A DNA stretch of 44,134 bases from Chitinophagaceae bacterium (GTDB taxonomy: Bacteria; Bacteroidota; Bacteroidia; Chitinophagales; Chitinophagaceae): the NCBI GenBank assembly GCA_947448685.1, contig CANFOP010000007.1, positions 1 through 44,134 of the forward strand, in the 5' to 3' direction. Numbering within the stretch: position 1 is the first letter of the stretch; each line of letters opens with the position of its first letter. The notes beneath the pieces were generated by a model. The model was not told the origin of the DNA and made no database searches. It was given only the letters and a program-made list of their open reading frames with translations. This document shows, one piece after another, positions 16,546 through 26,587 of this stretch. Made by a program: the position numbers and the translations under genes.

Positions 16546-17244
16546 ATGATTAAAAATTCAACATCCCTGCTATTGCTATTATTGCTGTTTAATCAACAGA
16601 TATTTGCCCAGGATATCAATGTTTTATTGGCAAACATTAAAACAAAAATGAGTAAAATCAAAGATTATGAGGCAGAAGGACAAATGAAAACAAAAGTGGT
16701 ATTTCTAAAATTACCTGTTGCTGCCGTTAAACTGTATTTTAAAAATCCCAGTAAATTCAAATTAAAAACATCAAAAGGTATTTCATTTATTCCCAAAGGT
16801 GCAGTAAATGTGAATATGAACTCATTGTTCAATGAACACAACTTCACAGTGATTGATGCAGGTACCGACAACATCAACAATGTAAAAGTAAGAGTAGCAA
16901 AACTTTTGCCAAATGATGACAATAGTAATTTGGTATTAAGTACACTTTATATTGACCCAGTCAATTTACTGATTATAAAAAATAAAACCACTACCAAAGA
17001 AAACGGAACTTATGAATTGATGATGAATTACAATAAGTATTCGAGTTATGGACTACCCGATGAAATTTTATTTTCATTCAATACCAAAGACTACAAATTA
17101 CCCAAAGGATTAACTTTTGACTTTGATGATCAATCTGCTAAGAACCCTTTATCTAAAACGAACAAAGCATCAAAGGGAGAAGTAAAAATAACCTTGAATA
17201 AATACAGCATCAATAAGAATTTATCGGATGAATTTTTTAAATAA
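16546..17244 (+). CDS. LolA-like / outer-membrane lipoprotein-sorting-like secreted protein
   Basis: Signal peptide; repeated beta-strand pattern with KLYFKNPSKFKLKT; ATG 16546 preferred over TTG 16537. Confidence 0.65.
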   Translation: MIKNSTSLLLLLLLFNQQIFAQDINVLLANIKTKMSKIKDYEAEGQMKTKVVFLKLPVAAVKLYFKNPSKFKLKTSKGISFIPKGAVNVNMNSLFNEHNFTVIDAGTDNINNVKVRVAKLLPNDDNSNLVLSTLYIDPVNLLIIKNKTTTKENGTYELMMNYNKYSSYGLPDEILFSFNTKDYKLPKGLTFDFDDQSAKNPLSKTNKASKGEVKITLNKYSINKNLSDEFFK

Positions 17245-17252
17245 ATAAACAC

Positions 17253-17945
17253 ATGAAAAACATTTTAATTGTAGGACACAGTTCAGGAATCGGTGAAGCA
17301 TTGTCTAATCAACTATGCAACTCTTGCAGAGTATACGGCACTTATTTTTCTAAACAGCCCGAAGTAAGTAATGAAAATGTTACTTCTCATTACGTTAATG
17401 TGCTGGAAGATACTATTGATTTGAATTTTTTACCTGAGCAATTAGATGGGTTAGTATATTGTCCAGGTGCTATCAATCTGAAACCATTCAGCAGAATCAA
17501 AGAAGAAGAATTCATTCAGGATTTTAAATTACAGGTTACCGGCGCTATCAAGGTGATTCAAGCTTGTTTACCCAAATTAAAAAAATCTAATAATGCTAGT
17601 ATTGTATTTTTCAGTACGGTTGCTGTTAAAATGGGTTTCACTTTTCATAGTATTGTCAGTACAAGCAAAGGCGCTGTTGAAGGTCTTTGTAAATCGTTGG
17701 CTGCAGAACTGGCACCTTTAATAAGAGTTAACTGTATTGCACCTTCCATTACAAATACTCCTTTGGCAGGAAGTTTGTTAAGTTCACAGGAAAAAATAGA
17801 TGCCAATGCGCAAAGACATCCATTGAAAAGAATCGGTAATGCGCAAGACATTGCGAATATGGCAGCTTACTTGTTGAAAGAAGACAGCAGTTGGGTGACC
17901 GGACAGATTTTTCATGTAGATGGCGGAATGAGTTGTATTAAATAA
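17253..17945 (+). CDS. Short-chain dehydrogenase/reductase (SDR)
   Basis: GHSSGIGEAL, FFSTVAVKMG...STSKGAVEGL, GQIFHVDGGMS. Confidence 0.9.
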   Translation: MKNILIVGHSSGIGEALSNQLCNSCRVYGTYFSKQPEVSNENVTSHYVNVLEDTIDLNFLPEQLDGLVYCPGAINLKPFSRIKEEEFIQDFKLQVTGAIKVIQACLPKLKKSNNASIVFFSTVAVKMGFTFHSIVSTSKGAVEGLCKSLAAELAPLIRVNCIAPSITNTPLAGSLLSSQEKIDANAQRHPLKRIGNAQDIANMAAYLLKEDSSWVTGQIFHVDGGMSCIK

Positions 17946-17954
17946 CAGTCTATC

Positions 17955-18224
17955 ATGAATATAAAAGATATAGACAGAATCATTGAAATGGCATGGGAAG
18001 ACAGAACACCATTTGAAGCCATTAAGTATCAGTTTGGTTTGTCAGAACAAGACGTTATTGCTTTAATGAGAAAAGAGTTGAAAAGAAGCAGTTTCAATCT
18101 TTGGCGCAAAAGAGTAAATAGTGGTATCAGTCAAAAACATCTGCAAAAAAGAAACCCTGCTATCAACAGATTTAAATGTGCTTTACAAAGAGTTATTTCA
18201 AATAATAAAATCTCAAAGCGATAA
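17955..18224 (+). CDS. TIGR03643-like small protein
   Basis: IDRIIEMAWEDRTPFEAIKYQFGLSEQDVIALMRKELKRSSFNLWRKRV. Confidence 0.75.
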   Translation: MNIKDIDRIIEMAWEDRTPFEAIKYQFGLSEQDVIALMRKELKRSSFNLWRKRVNSGISQKHLQKRNPAINRFKCALQRVISNNKISKR

Positions 18225-19318
18225 TGTTTGTAACAAACTATATTGACATTATTAAGTTGATTGATAATATAGATCCGATTAAATACGGCAAAACCAGAAA
18301 TTACAGCAATGGCGCAGTAACGAAACTATCTCCCTATATATCCAGAGGCGTCATTTCTACAAGGAAAGTTGCAAAAGTCATATTAAACAAAGGGTATAAG
18401 CCCCATGAAATACTTATTTTCCTCAAAGAACTGGCATGGAGGGATTATTTTCAAATGGGATGGATTCATTTTAAAGAAAAAATAAATGAAGACATCAAAC
18501 AAACTCAAACACCGGTAAGTAATCATGAAACACCTGAGAATATAGTACTTGCAAATACCGGCATTACTGCTATAGACACTTCCATAGAAAATTTATATGA
18601 AACCGGCTATATGCACAATCATATGAGAATGTATGTGTCAAGTGTCTGCTGCAATATTGGAAAGTCTCATTGGTTAAATCCTGCACAATGGATGTACTAT
18701 CATTTACTTGATGCGGATTGGGCAAGCAACGCATTGAGTTGGCAATGGGTGGCAGGGAGCTTCAGCAATAAAAAATATTATGCTAATCAGGAAAATATCA
18801 ACAAATACTTTTACACTGATCAATCCAAAAGTTTCTTGGATAAAGAATACGACGAATTGTATCAATCAGAAATACCTGAACAGTTAAAAACAACTTCCTT
18901 ATTTAAAGCAGAAACTAATTTACCACCCCATGAATGTTTGAATGTAGAGAGTCAATTGCCGGTTTACATCTATAATTTCTACAATTTGGACCCGGAATGG
19001 GATAAGCATGTAAAAGCCAATAGAGTGCTATTGCTGGAGCCGAGTTTTTTCGAAAAATATCCAGTTTGTGACAATACCATAAAATTTATAACCGAGTTAT
19101 CAAAAAATATAAAAGGTCTTGAGATATATGTAGGTGAATTTGATGAATTGTTTGGCAAGTACATTGACAACACTTTTCATTATAAGGAGCATCCTGCAAA
19201 TCAGCATTACAAGGGAATTGAACACAAAAGAGATTGGATGTTCAGCGAAGTAACAGGCTACTATCCTTCATTTTTCAATTATTGGAAAAAATGCGAAAAG
19301 TATTTGAAGAATCTATAA
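18224..19318 (+). CDS. Photolyase/cryptochrome FAD-binding-domain protein lacking an N-terminal antenna domain
   Basis: SPYISRGVISTRK, LKELAWRDYFQMGW, TGYMHNHMRMYVSS, WQWVAGSFS. Confidence 0.85.
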   Translation: MFVTNYIDIIKLIDNIDPIKYGKTRNYSNGAVTKLSPYISRGVISTRKVAKVILNKGYKPHEILIFLKELAWRDYFQMGWIHFKEKINEDIKQTQTPVSNHETPENIVLANTGITAIDTSIENLYETGYMHNHMRMYVSSVCCNIGKSHWLNPAQWMYYHLLDADWASNALSWQWVAGSFSNKKYYANQENINKYFYTDQSKSFLDKEYDELYQSEIPEQLKTTSLFKAETNLPPHECLNVESQLPVYIYNFYNLDPEWDKHVKANRVLLLEPSFFEKYPVCDNTIKFITELSKNIKGLEIYVGEFDELFGKYIDNTFHYKEHPANQHYKGIEHKRDWMFSEVTGYYPSFFNYWKKCEKYLKNL

Positions 19319-19334
19319 ATAACAAATTCATAAA

Positions 19335-19964
19335 ATGATTTACAACCAAAACGATATTGAAAATTTAGAAACAAGGTTTAGGGCTAATCTTATCAATTCA
19401 TTAGGAGGTTTTAAGAGCATTGTTTTAATTGGAACGAAAAGTTTACAAGGAAATGAGAATCTTGGATTATTCAGCAGTCTTTTCCATATAGGCGCCAATC
19501 CTGCTTATTGTGGCTTTATCGTCAGACCCAATGAAGAAAAACAAAACACACTGGGAAATATTTTAAATACCGGGCAATTTACCATCAATCACGTTTTACC
19601 TGATTTTTATAAACAAGCTCATCAATGCAGTGCAAAGTATAATGAAGGAATAAGCGAATTTGAAAAAACAGGACTCACTCCTCAGTACATTGATTTGATA
19701 GAAGCGCCCTTTGTGGAAGAAAGCAACGTTAAGTTTGCCTGTGAACTTGCGCAAAAAACAAATATAGAATTGAATGGTACAACTTTAATTATAGGAAAAA
19801 TAATTAAAATAATAGCCCCTGATTCATGTATTCTTACTGATGGATTTGTTGACCTGGAAGCAGCCTGTACAATTACCTGCAGTGGATTAGATAGTTATCA
19901 CCGAACAAACAAAATAGGGAGATTGAGTTATGCTAAAGTTGACAGAGAAATTAAAGAGATATAA
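19335..19964 (+). CDS. Flavin reductase-family (FMN-binding) protein
   Basis: Flavin reductase-like fold: FKSIVLIGTKSLQGNENLGLFSSLFHIGANPAYCGFIVRP...NTLGNILNTGQFTINHV. Confidence 0.8.
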   Translation: MIYNQNDIENLETRFRANLINSLGGFKSIVLIGTKSLQGNENLGLFSSLFHIGANPAYCGFIVRPNEEKQNTLGNILNTGQFTINHVLPDFYKQAHQCSAKYNEGISEFEKTGLTPQYIDLIEAPFVEESNVKFACELAQKTNIELNGTTLIIGKIIKIIAPDSCILTDGFVDLEAACTITCSGLDSYHRTNKIGRLSYAKVDREIKEI

Positions 19965-19995
19965 GTGAAAGTTAAATAGCAGACAATAACACAAC

Positions 19996-20139
19996 ATGAA
20001 AAGCATTAAAAAAGAAAACCTTCCCACTAAAATATGTATTGTTTGTAAAAGACCTTTTACCTGGCGAAAGAAATGGGAAAAAGTTTGGGAGGAAGTTAAA
20101 TATTGCAGTGTTAAATGCAAAATGAATAAACATGCATAA
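19996..20139 (+). CDS. DUF2256-domain small zinc-binding protein (missed by the ORF track)
   Basis: [47 protein letters not shown]; CxxC...CxxxC; stop overlaps the photolyase start. Confidence 0.85.
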   Translation: MKSIKKENLPTKICIVCKRPFTWRKKWEKVWEEVKYCSVKCKMNKHA

Positions 20140-21592
20140 AATATTTCTGGTTTTTCCTCATCAACTATTTAAAGACACCGGTTTATTAAAAAAAGCCGAA
20201 GAGGTTTTTCTAATAGAAGAGTATTTATTTTTCAAACAATATAGTTTTCACAAACAAAAATTGTTATTGCATCGCGCAAGCATGAAATACTATGAGAACT
20301 ATTTGATTGAAAATGGGATTAAAGTAAAGTATATAGATTCAGGAATGATTGAATCTGACGTTATAGTATTGATAAATGGACTAAAAAACAAAAACGACTT
20401 TTCAATTCAATTTTATGATGTTGCTGACAATTGGCTTGAAAAAAGAATCAGAGAAGCCTGCAAAAAAATCAATGTAAAAACAGAAGAATTTTCATCGGCA
20501 TTATTTATTAATACCAAAGAAGATTTAGAACCATATTTTGAATCAAAAAAAAAGTATTTTCAAACTGACTTTTATATTCAACAAAGAAAAAAACTACATA
20601 TTCTGGTTGATAAAGATGGAAAGCCTGATGGAGGAAAGTGGAGTTTTGATGCAGATAACAGATTAAAATATCCTAAAGATAAAAAAGCTCCTGTAATTAA
20701 ATTTCCTGTTATTAATAAATACTATTCTGAGGCAATTGAATACATTGAAAAAAACTTTCCTGACAACTATGGTTTCATAAATAAAAAATCTCTGTATCCC
20801 ATCACCCATGCTGATGCAGATTTGTGGCTGCAGGACTTTTTAGAACAAAGATTTGAAGAGTTCGGGAAATATGAAGATGCGATTGTTGCCAATGAAAATA
20901 TCTTACACCACAGTGTTCTCACCCCTATGTTGAACATTGGCCTACTTACCCCAAAACAGATTATTGAGTCTGCACTTACATTTGCCACATCAAACAATAT
21001 ACCACTGAATTCACTGGAGGGATTCATCAGACAAATCATAGGCTGGCGGGAATTTATCAGAGGTGTGTATGTTTACAAGGGAACTCACGAAAGAAATAAG
21101 AACTTCTGGAATTATAAAAAGAAAATCCCTGCTTCATTTTATGATGGCAGCACAGGCATTGAACCCATTGATAGTACTATTAAGAAAATATTGCAAACCG
21201 GCTATTGTCACCATATAGAACGATTGATGATATTAGGGAACTTCATGCTGCTTTCTGAATTTCATCCTGATGAAGTACACAAATGGTTCATGGAGTTGTT
21301 TATTGATGCTTACGATTGGGTAATGGTACCGAATGTATATGGAATGAGTCAGTTTGCCGATGGCGGTCTGATGGCATCAAAACCATACATAAGTGGAAGC
21401 AGTTATGTCCTTAAAATGAGCAACTATAAAAAAGGAAACTGGTGTTCAATATGGGATGCTTTGTTTTGGAATTTTATGAACAATCACAGGATGCACCTGA
21501 AATCAAACCCGCGTTTGGCTATGTTGATTTCGACCTACGACAAAATGAGTAATGAAAAAAAGAAAACCATGAGTGAAATTCAATTTCCTTGA
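20132..21592 (+). CDS. Cryptochrome/photolyase-related protein (FeS-BCP / PhrB-like)
   Basis: [14 protein letters not shown]..., [39 protein letters not shown]. Confidence 0.9.
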   Translation: MHKIFLVFPHQLFKDTGLLKKAEEVFLIEEYLFFKQYSFHKQKLLLHRASMKYYENYLIENGIKVKYIDSGMIESDVIVLINGLKNKNDFSIQFYDVADNWLEKRIREACKKINVKTEEFSSALFINTKEDLEPYFESKKKYFQTDFYIQQRKKLHILVDKDGKPDGGKWSFDADNRLKYPKDKKAPVIKFPVINKYYSEAIEYIEKNFPDNYGFINKKSLYPITHADADLWLQDFLEQRFEEFGKYEDAIVANENILHHSVLTPMLNIGLLTPKQIIESALTFATSNNIPLNSLEGFIRQIIGWREFIRGVYVYKGTHERNKNFWNYKKKIPASFYDGSTGIEPIDSTIKKILQTGYCHHIERLMILGNFMLLSEFHPDEVHKWFMELFIDAYDWVMVPNVYGMSQFADGGLMASKPYISGSSYVLKMSNYKKGNWCSIWDALFWNFMNNHRMHLKSNPRLAMLISTYDKMSNEKKKTMSEIQFP

Positions 21593-21606
21593 TGAGGCAA
21601 TAGATT

Positions 21607-22218
21607 TTATACAATCAATCTGAAAGTGAGGTTTATTCTGGGTGCTATTGACTTGGTAGATTTAGGTATTTGATGTTTCCAATGATGTTGCGTGGTTCCT
21701 TTCATCAATAAGAAAGATCCATGTGATAGGTCAATATCAATTTTCTTTACATCTTTTCTACTGTTGTGCTTCAACTGAAATTTTCTGGTGGAACCAAAAC
21801 TTACTGAGGCAATTACAGGATTTTTCCCAAGTTCTTTTTCGTCGTCCGCATGCCACCCCATACTATCCCGTCCATCTCTGTAATAATTCAACAGAACACT
21901 TGAAAATGTTTCATTGGTAGTTTTTTCTAATCGAGATTTTATCAACATCAAATCTTCATTCCAGGCAATTGGCTTCAATCGTATTCCTGAATAAGAATAG
22001 TCTTTATTGTTATCGCCATAAAATGCTGTCAGCCTTGGCTGATTCATTATTTTGCCAAATATAGTAATCTCATGTTGCTCCCATTTAATATTTTCAATGA
22101 GACTTTTGTACAGCAAATCTGATTCTGTTTTTGTAAAAAAGGAGTTATACAATATTATATCGGCGTCTGGCAGATCGTATTTTACATAATTCGGATGTAT
22201 TGAATCATTCATTTCCAT
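21607..22218 (-). CDS. AlkB-like 2OG-Fe(II) dioxygenase
   Basis: PRLTAFYGD, LNYYRDGRDSMGWHADDE, GSFLLMKGTTQHHWKHQIPK, RINLTFR. Confidence 0.92.
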   Translation of the reverse strand: MEMNDSIHPNYVKYDLPDADIILYNSFFTKTESDLLYKSLIENIKWEQHEITIFGKIMNQPRLTAFYGDNNKDYSYSGIRLKPIAWNEDLMLIKSRLEKTTNETFSSVLLNYYRDGRDSMGWHADDEKELGKNPVIASVSFGSTRKFQLKHNSRKDVKKIDIDLSHGSFLLMKGTTQHHWKHQIPKSTKSIAPRINLTFRLIV

Positions 22219-22360
22219 ATGTTATTTAATGAGTTTTATATTGCTACGAATAAAGTAACATTAAACATGCATCATACGTTTTTGTTCAAATGAATAATGT
22301 TTACTTGGAAAATTTGTGGTTTTTATTGCAGAAATATGAAACGTCTTTCTGCAATTGTAA

Positions 22361-22394
22361 AATAAAAAAAGCCCCGCTTTTGAAAAAGCGGGGG
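22361..22394 (-). terminator. Intrinsic terminator of the 22422-24239 gene
   Basis: CCCCGCTTT-TGAA-AAAGCGGGG stem; on the minus strand followed by a T-rich tract (CTTTTTTTATTTT). Confidence 0.85.
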
Positions 22395-22421
22395 TAAACC
22401 AACAATAAACCAATACTATCT

Positions 22422-24239
22422 TTACTGAGTTCTTCTAACTCTGAATGTGCAACTTATCGTATAAATTGTGCTCGTGGGACCTGCACCTACTAAGCCGCCT
22501 GAAAAATTACCTCCAATAAATTCTCCTACATTTCCGTACTCAGTTATATTGACATTAATAGGCGTTGTAATCGATGTGGAATCGTTTATAGTGCTTGTAT
22601 AGAAATTCAACATGGATTGACTACTTCCCACTGCAATGCCTGGTTGAATAAAACTGAATGAAGTGTATGTTGAAGAGGTGCTTCCTCCTGAAGTTCTGAA
22701 GCCTTGTCCAGAAATGTTTATGGAAGAAGGATTGGTTTGGGGATTTACATACATATAGAAACTATCAGAAGGTGAGGTGTAGGTTGTATTTACTCCATTT
22801 ACTGTGTAATTAATATATTGTTCTGTTGTCACTCCACATGCCTGAATATTTGCAATAACATTATTTCCACTATTGATAGTATATGCAATCGGCGAACTTT
22901 GTTGTCCACTCAATACATCCTCGGCAACAAAAGTAACATCCTGTGAAGATCCATTACAAAGAAGTGAGGAAAAAGCAAAGGTTCCTGTATTGCTGATATT
23001 ATATCTATAGTATTGGTTGTCTTTCAGCATGATAATGTATCCGCTTGATAATGGTGCATTGTTGCAATCAGTAACTGTTCCTGTTACATTGGCTACATTG
23101 GTTGATGTATTGGCAACCGTAATATCGCCTAATGAAATATTGGCATTTGTAGTAGAAAGTAATTGAGAATAAGCAGGAGTTCCGCAGCCATAACTCGTAA
23201 ATACTTCCAGTTTAAGTTGAGCATTGTCCGGAACCGCGCCACTCACATATCCCGAAGAATCTGTATAGCCATATCTTGCATTATAGGGATTTGACACTTC
23301 AGAAACTTTCACTATTGTATAAGACATTGGATTTCCGTTTGCATCTAAAATCCTGCAATTCATCTGTACATAATTGTTGGGCACATCGCAATTCCAGAAA
23401 GAAAAATGGCTTACTCCACCAACATAAGTGTTTCCATTTTTAGTTGCAATACCTTCTTCTTTCCACAAACCATTCGATTCATCAAAGTACCATAAAGGAA
23501 TAGCGTTCGGTGCAGTATTTAAAATTGAAGCAGGTATAGGAAATGTTAATGTAGCTTTATTACCATTAGCGATTTGCAGTAATTCACCTGAGGTTCCTGT
23601 TAATTCTACCGCAGCCATACCATAAGAGGTCAATCTTTTTATTGATCCATCAGATGCTATGCCTCTTAAATCCCCTGGCATTGTATTGTAAATATCAGAA
23701 GCTGTTGGGTCTATCCATTGGGCAGATACATTAATTGAACCATTGTAAGTTAACCCTGTTGAAGCGTTTACCACTGAGTTGGCAGAGAGGGCAACAGTAA
23801 AACCATTTCCAAGAGATATAGCACCTCCTGTACTTGAATTGATACTGCCACTGTTTAGTTTAGCAAGTAGTTTGATTCTAAAAAAAGCAGATTTTCCCTG
23901 CTCAGCAATAAAAGTTTTGATACCCTTGAAGTATCCTGATTTTACGACTGTTACTACTGCAGCCGTTTTTACAACGTTCGTGTTTTTAACAGAGAAGAAA
24001 CCAAAATTATCTGTCATAACAGTTCTGGTACCTACATATACCATTGCATTGCTGACAGCGTCTCCATTTTCATCTGTAACAAATCCAGATACAGAAGAAC
24101 TTACTTTGGTTGTAAGATTAGGAATTTGATTGGTAGCGTTTAAAATCGTTTCATCAATATCTTTTTGACATGATGCGAAAGCAAACAAAGAAGCGATAAA
24201 TAATAGCTTCTTTAATTTTTGGAAAAATAACTTATGCAT
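22422..24239 (-). CDS. Lipoprotein with carboxypeptidase-regulatory-like domain
   Basis: Lipobox-like LFAFASCQ; SGFVTDENGDAVSNAMVYVGTRTVMTDNFGFFSV. Confidence 0.8.
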   Translation of the reverse strand: MHKLFFQKLKKLLFIASLFAFASCQKDIDETILNATNQIPNLTTKVSSSVSGFVTDENGDAVSNAMVYVGTRTVMTDNFGFFSVKNTNVVKTAAVVTVVKSGYFKGIKTFIAEQGKSAFFRIKLLAKLNSGSINSSTGGAISLGNGFTVALSANSVVNASTGLTYNGSINVSAQWIDPTASDIYNTMPGDLRGIASDGSIKRLTSYGMAAVELTGTSGELLQIANGNKATLTFPIPASILNTAPNAIPLWYFDESNGLWKEEGIATKNGNTYVGGVSHFSFWNCDVPNNYVQMNCRILDANGNPMSYTIVKVSEVSNPYNARYGYTDSSGYVSGAVPDNAQLKLEVFTSYGCGTPAYSQLLSTTNANISLGDITVANTSTNVANVTGTVTDCNNAPLSSGYIIMLKDNQYYRYNISNTGTFAFSSLLCNGSSQDVTFVAEDVLSGQQSSPIAYTINSGNNVIANIQACGVTTEQYINYTVNGVNTTYTSPSDSFYMYVNPQTNPSSINISGQGFRTSGGSTSSTYTSFSFIQPGIAVGSSQSMLNFYTSTINDSTSITTPINVNITEYGNVGEFIGGNFSGGLVGAGPTSTIYTISCTFRVRRTQ

Positions 24240-24332
24240 TTTTTATTATTTGTTTCTTATTTTTTAAATTAGGTATTTAATAGATGTCATTCTTACTTTT
24301 TTCGTTGCCTTTACTTTTAAAATAATTTGCCC

Positions 24333-25727
24333 TTACCTCAGATCAGCCCTTATTCCTGCTCTTAATCCAATAGTATTATACCGCTGTTTAAACTGCGATG
24401 ACTCCTGATTCATTGGTGAAATATTATATCTAAAATAAGGTTCTGCCAACACCTTCAATCGTTCTGTGATGTTGTAATACACAGATACTCCTCCTGTATA
24501 ACCCATACCAATATTACCTTTTAGTTTATATCTGTTTTCAAGTGTTGATTCGTTTAAATCTACAGGTTGCATGTTTTTGTCTAAAATATCACCTTTGTAT
24601 GTGCTGAAGAGATTAAATATAACACCTCCATTTATATTCAATCCCCAGTTGTTATATGACTTTTCATAGCCTATTGTAAATGGAAAGTCTATGTTACGGT
24701 AATGATTATGGGTGATTTTATATCTTGTACTGATTGTTTGATAACTACCGATGGTGTCGCCGGATGTATTGGTTTCATAGATCGTTTGTATGATATTGCC
24801 CTGTGTAAATTGAAATTTTTCATTGATCTGACTATAGTTGATTCCTCCTCTGATAGTGATGCCGCTTTTAAATAACTTGCTTACTCTAATACCTAAACTA
24901 TATGCGGAATTGACTGTATTCCCTTCTTTTCTTTTTTGCAAATAAATGGATTGGGCCGTATCACTGAATTGCCTGTTAATAACATCCAAAGCGGCATAAA
25001 AATCTGTATAAAACCTGTTTGCATTGTTGTTGAATGTTGGACAGGGAATGTTATATCCTGTTTTTGAATTTGCTTTAACAACAGGACTATAGTTTGAAAG
25101 AGATTTAATCAATTGGATAGATTGGTATTGCGGATGTAACATCGATTCGTTTTCACCTATAACAAGAGCAAGATTGGAATCAATATAAGTCTTTTCATCT
25201 GTTACAATAGTTGAGTTAAGGCGATTCATTGATAAAGCAGATAAAGCATCTTCAGTTGATTTTCTGATTAAACTATTTCGTTTATGCCTATCCGTTATTA
25301 AATGTTGATTTGTTTGAAATTCTTTACCTGAAGGTTTTTCAACAATCAGATCAATGCCCGGACTAACAGCATTGACCTTCATGTTTGTTGAATTCTGTTT
25401 ACTATAATTGGATTTTAAAACGGGTTCTGCTGGAATATGATTGTTTTCTTTTTCAGTTGATGAAATAATTTCTTTTTGGATAGAAGACGACAATTCAGTT
25501 TGATTTATGGCTGATTTATCGGTTTTAAGATAATTATAAACACCTGCTAGTATAAGAGTTGATATTAGAATCAACAAACCTCTGCTATTTTTAAAAAACC
25601 AAAAAAAGAATGGCTTTTTTTTATTTGATTCTTCATTGATATTGTCCCACAAATATGCAGGCACATCGGCTTCATAATCCGACAATATTTCCTTTATGTG
25701 ATCATCAAATGGAATTCTTTTATTCAT
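24333..25727 (-). CDS. ECF-sigma-associated membrane protein: short cytosolic N-terminus, TM helix, C-terminal outer-membrane beta-barrel-like region
   Basis: FFKNSRGLLILISTLILAGVY TM helix; aromatic/alternating barrel-like C-terminus ending YNTIGLRAGIRADLR; 4-nt overlap with the sigma gene. Confidence 0.7.
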   Translation of the reverse strand: MNKRIPFDDHIKEILSDYEADVPAYLWDNINEESNKKKPFFFWFFKNSRGLLILISTLILAGVYNYLKTDKSAINQTELSSSIQKEIISSTEKENNHIPAEPVLKSNYSKQNSTNMKVNAVSPGIDLIVEKPSGKEFQTNQHLITDRHKRNSLIRKSTEDALSALSMNRLNSTIVTDEKTYIDSNLALVIGENESMLHPQYQSIQLIKSLSNYSPVVKANSKTGYNIPCPTFNNNANRFYTDFYAALDVINRQFSDTAQSIYLQKRKEGNTVNSAYSLGIRVSKLFKSGITIRGGINYSQINEKFQFTQGNIIQTIYETNTSGDTIGSYQTISTRYKITHNHYRNIDFPFTIGYEKSYNNWGLNINGGVIFNLFSTYKGDILDKNMQPVDLNESTLENRYKLKGNIGMGYTGGVSVYYNITERLKVLAEPYFRYNISPMNQESSQFKQRYNTIGLRAGIRADLR

Positions 25728-26269
25728 ACTGCTACTCTTTGCAATTGTAAAATTTGTTTTTGAAGCATTGCCCTTGCTTTAGCAAGTTGGCTTCTGCTGG
25801 TCCCCGGATTGATGTTCAACATGTTGGCAATTTCTTCATGCTTATATCCCTCTATTACGAACATGTTAAATACCAGCCGATATCCATCAGGCAAATCGTT
25901 GATCAATTTCAGCAGATCTTTTTCAGAAAGATGAGAAAATGCCGAAACATCATTGGAATCCAAATCTTCACATTCCGAAACATCCTGATTGAATTTTTCC
26001 GCAGTATATCTTAACAACGTATACTTTTTCAATGCTGTATTTACCACAATCTTTCTAATCCATCCTTCAAAAGAACCTTCGTGCCGGAACTGATTAATTT
26101 TATCAAACACTTTTATAAATGACTCCTGTAAAATATCCTCTGCATCAGACTTATTACGGGCATATCTTAAACACACACCCATCATTCGACCGGCATGTAA
26201 ATCAAAAACAGCCTTTTGACAGATTGAGTCGTGTCGAGCACAACCTTCTATCAATTCTTTCTGAGTCAA
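25724..26269 (-). CDS. ECF-type RNA polymerase sigma factor
   Basis: YARNKSDAEDILQESFIKVF (region 2), YKHEEIANMLNINPGTSRSQLAKARAML (region 4). Confidence 0.93.
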   Translation of the reverse strand: MTQKELIEGCARHDSICQKAVFDLHAGRMMGVCLRYARNKSDAEDILQESFIKVFDKINQFRHEGSFEGWIRKIVVNTALKKYTLLRYTAEKFNQDVSECEDLDSNDVSAFSHLSEKDLLKLINDLPDGYRLVFNMFVIEGYKHEEIANMLNINPGTSRSQLAKARAMLQKQILQLQRVAV

Positions 26270-26587
26270 ATTAAAATTCTGTTTTATATTTCAATTTTTA
26301 TGATTCTACAAGTCTGTTAATCGTTGCCCGTTCTCCCAAAAAAATTTATATTTAAAAAATTAGTATTTAAAACTAATTCAGTTCAACCAATCAAAGTTAA
26401 TATTTCAACTCTTTATTTAAAATATTACATGCATTCTTCTATTTTAAAGAATTCTGTTTATAGCAGTTTTTTTATGTTGTTTACATCTCAAAAGTTATAA
26501 GTAGTTTAACTTTGTTTAAATTAACGAAGTTTTGCTTGCACCAACATCTAAATAAGATTACTTTTAGCAAACCGTTATCCCTCAAGA

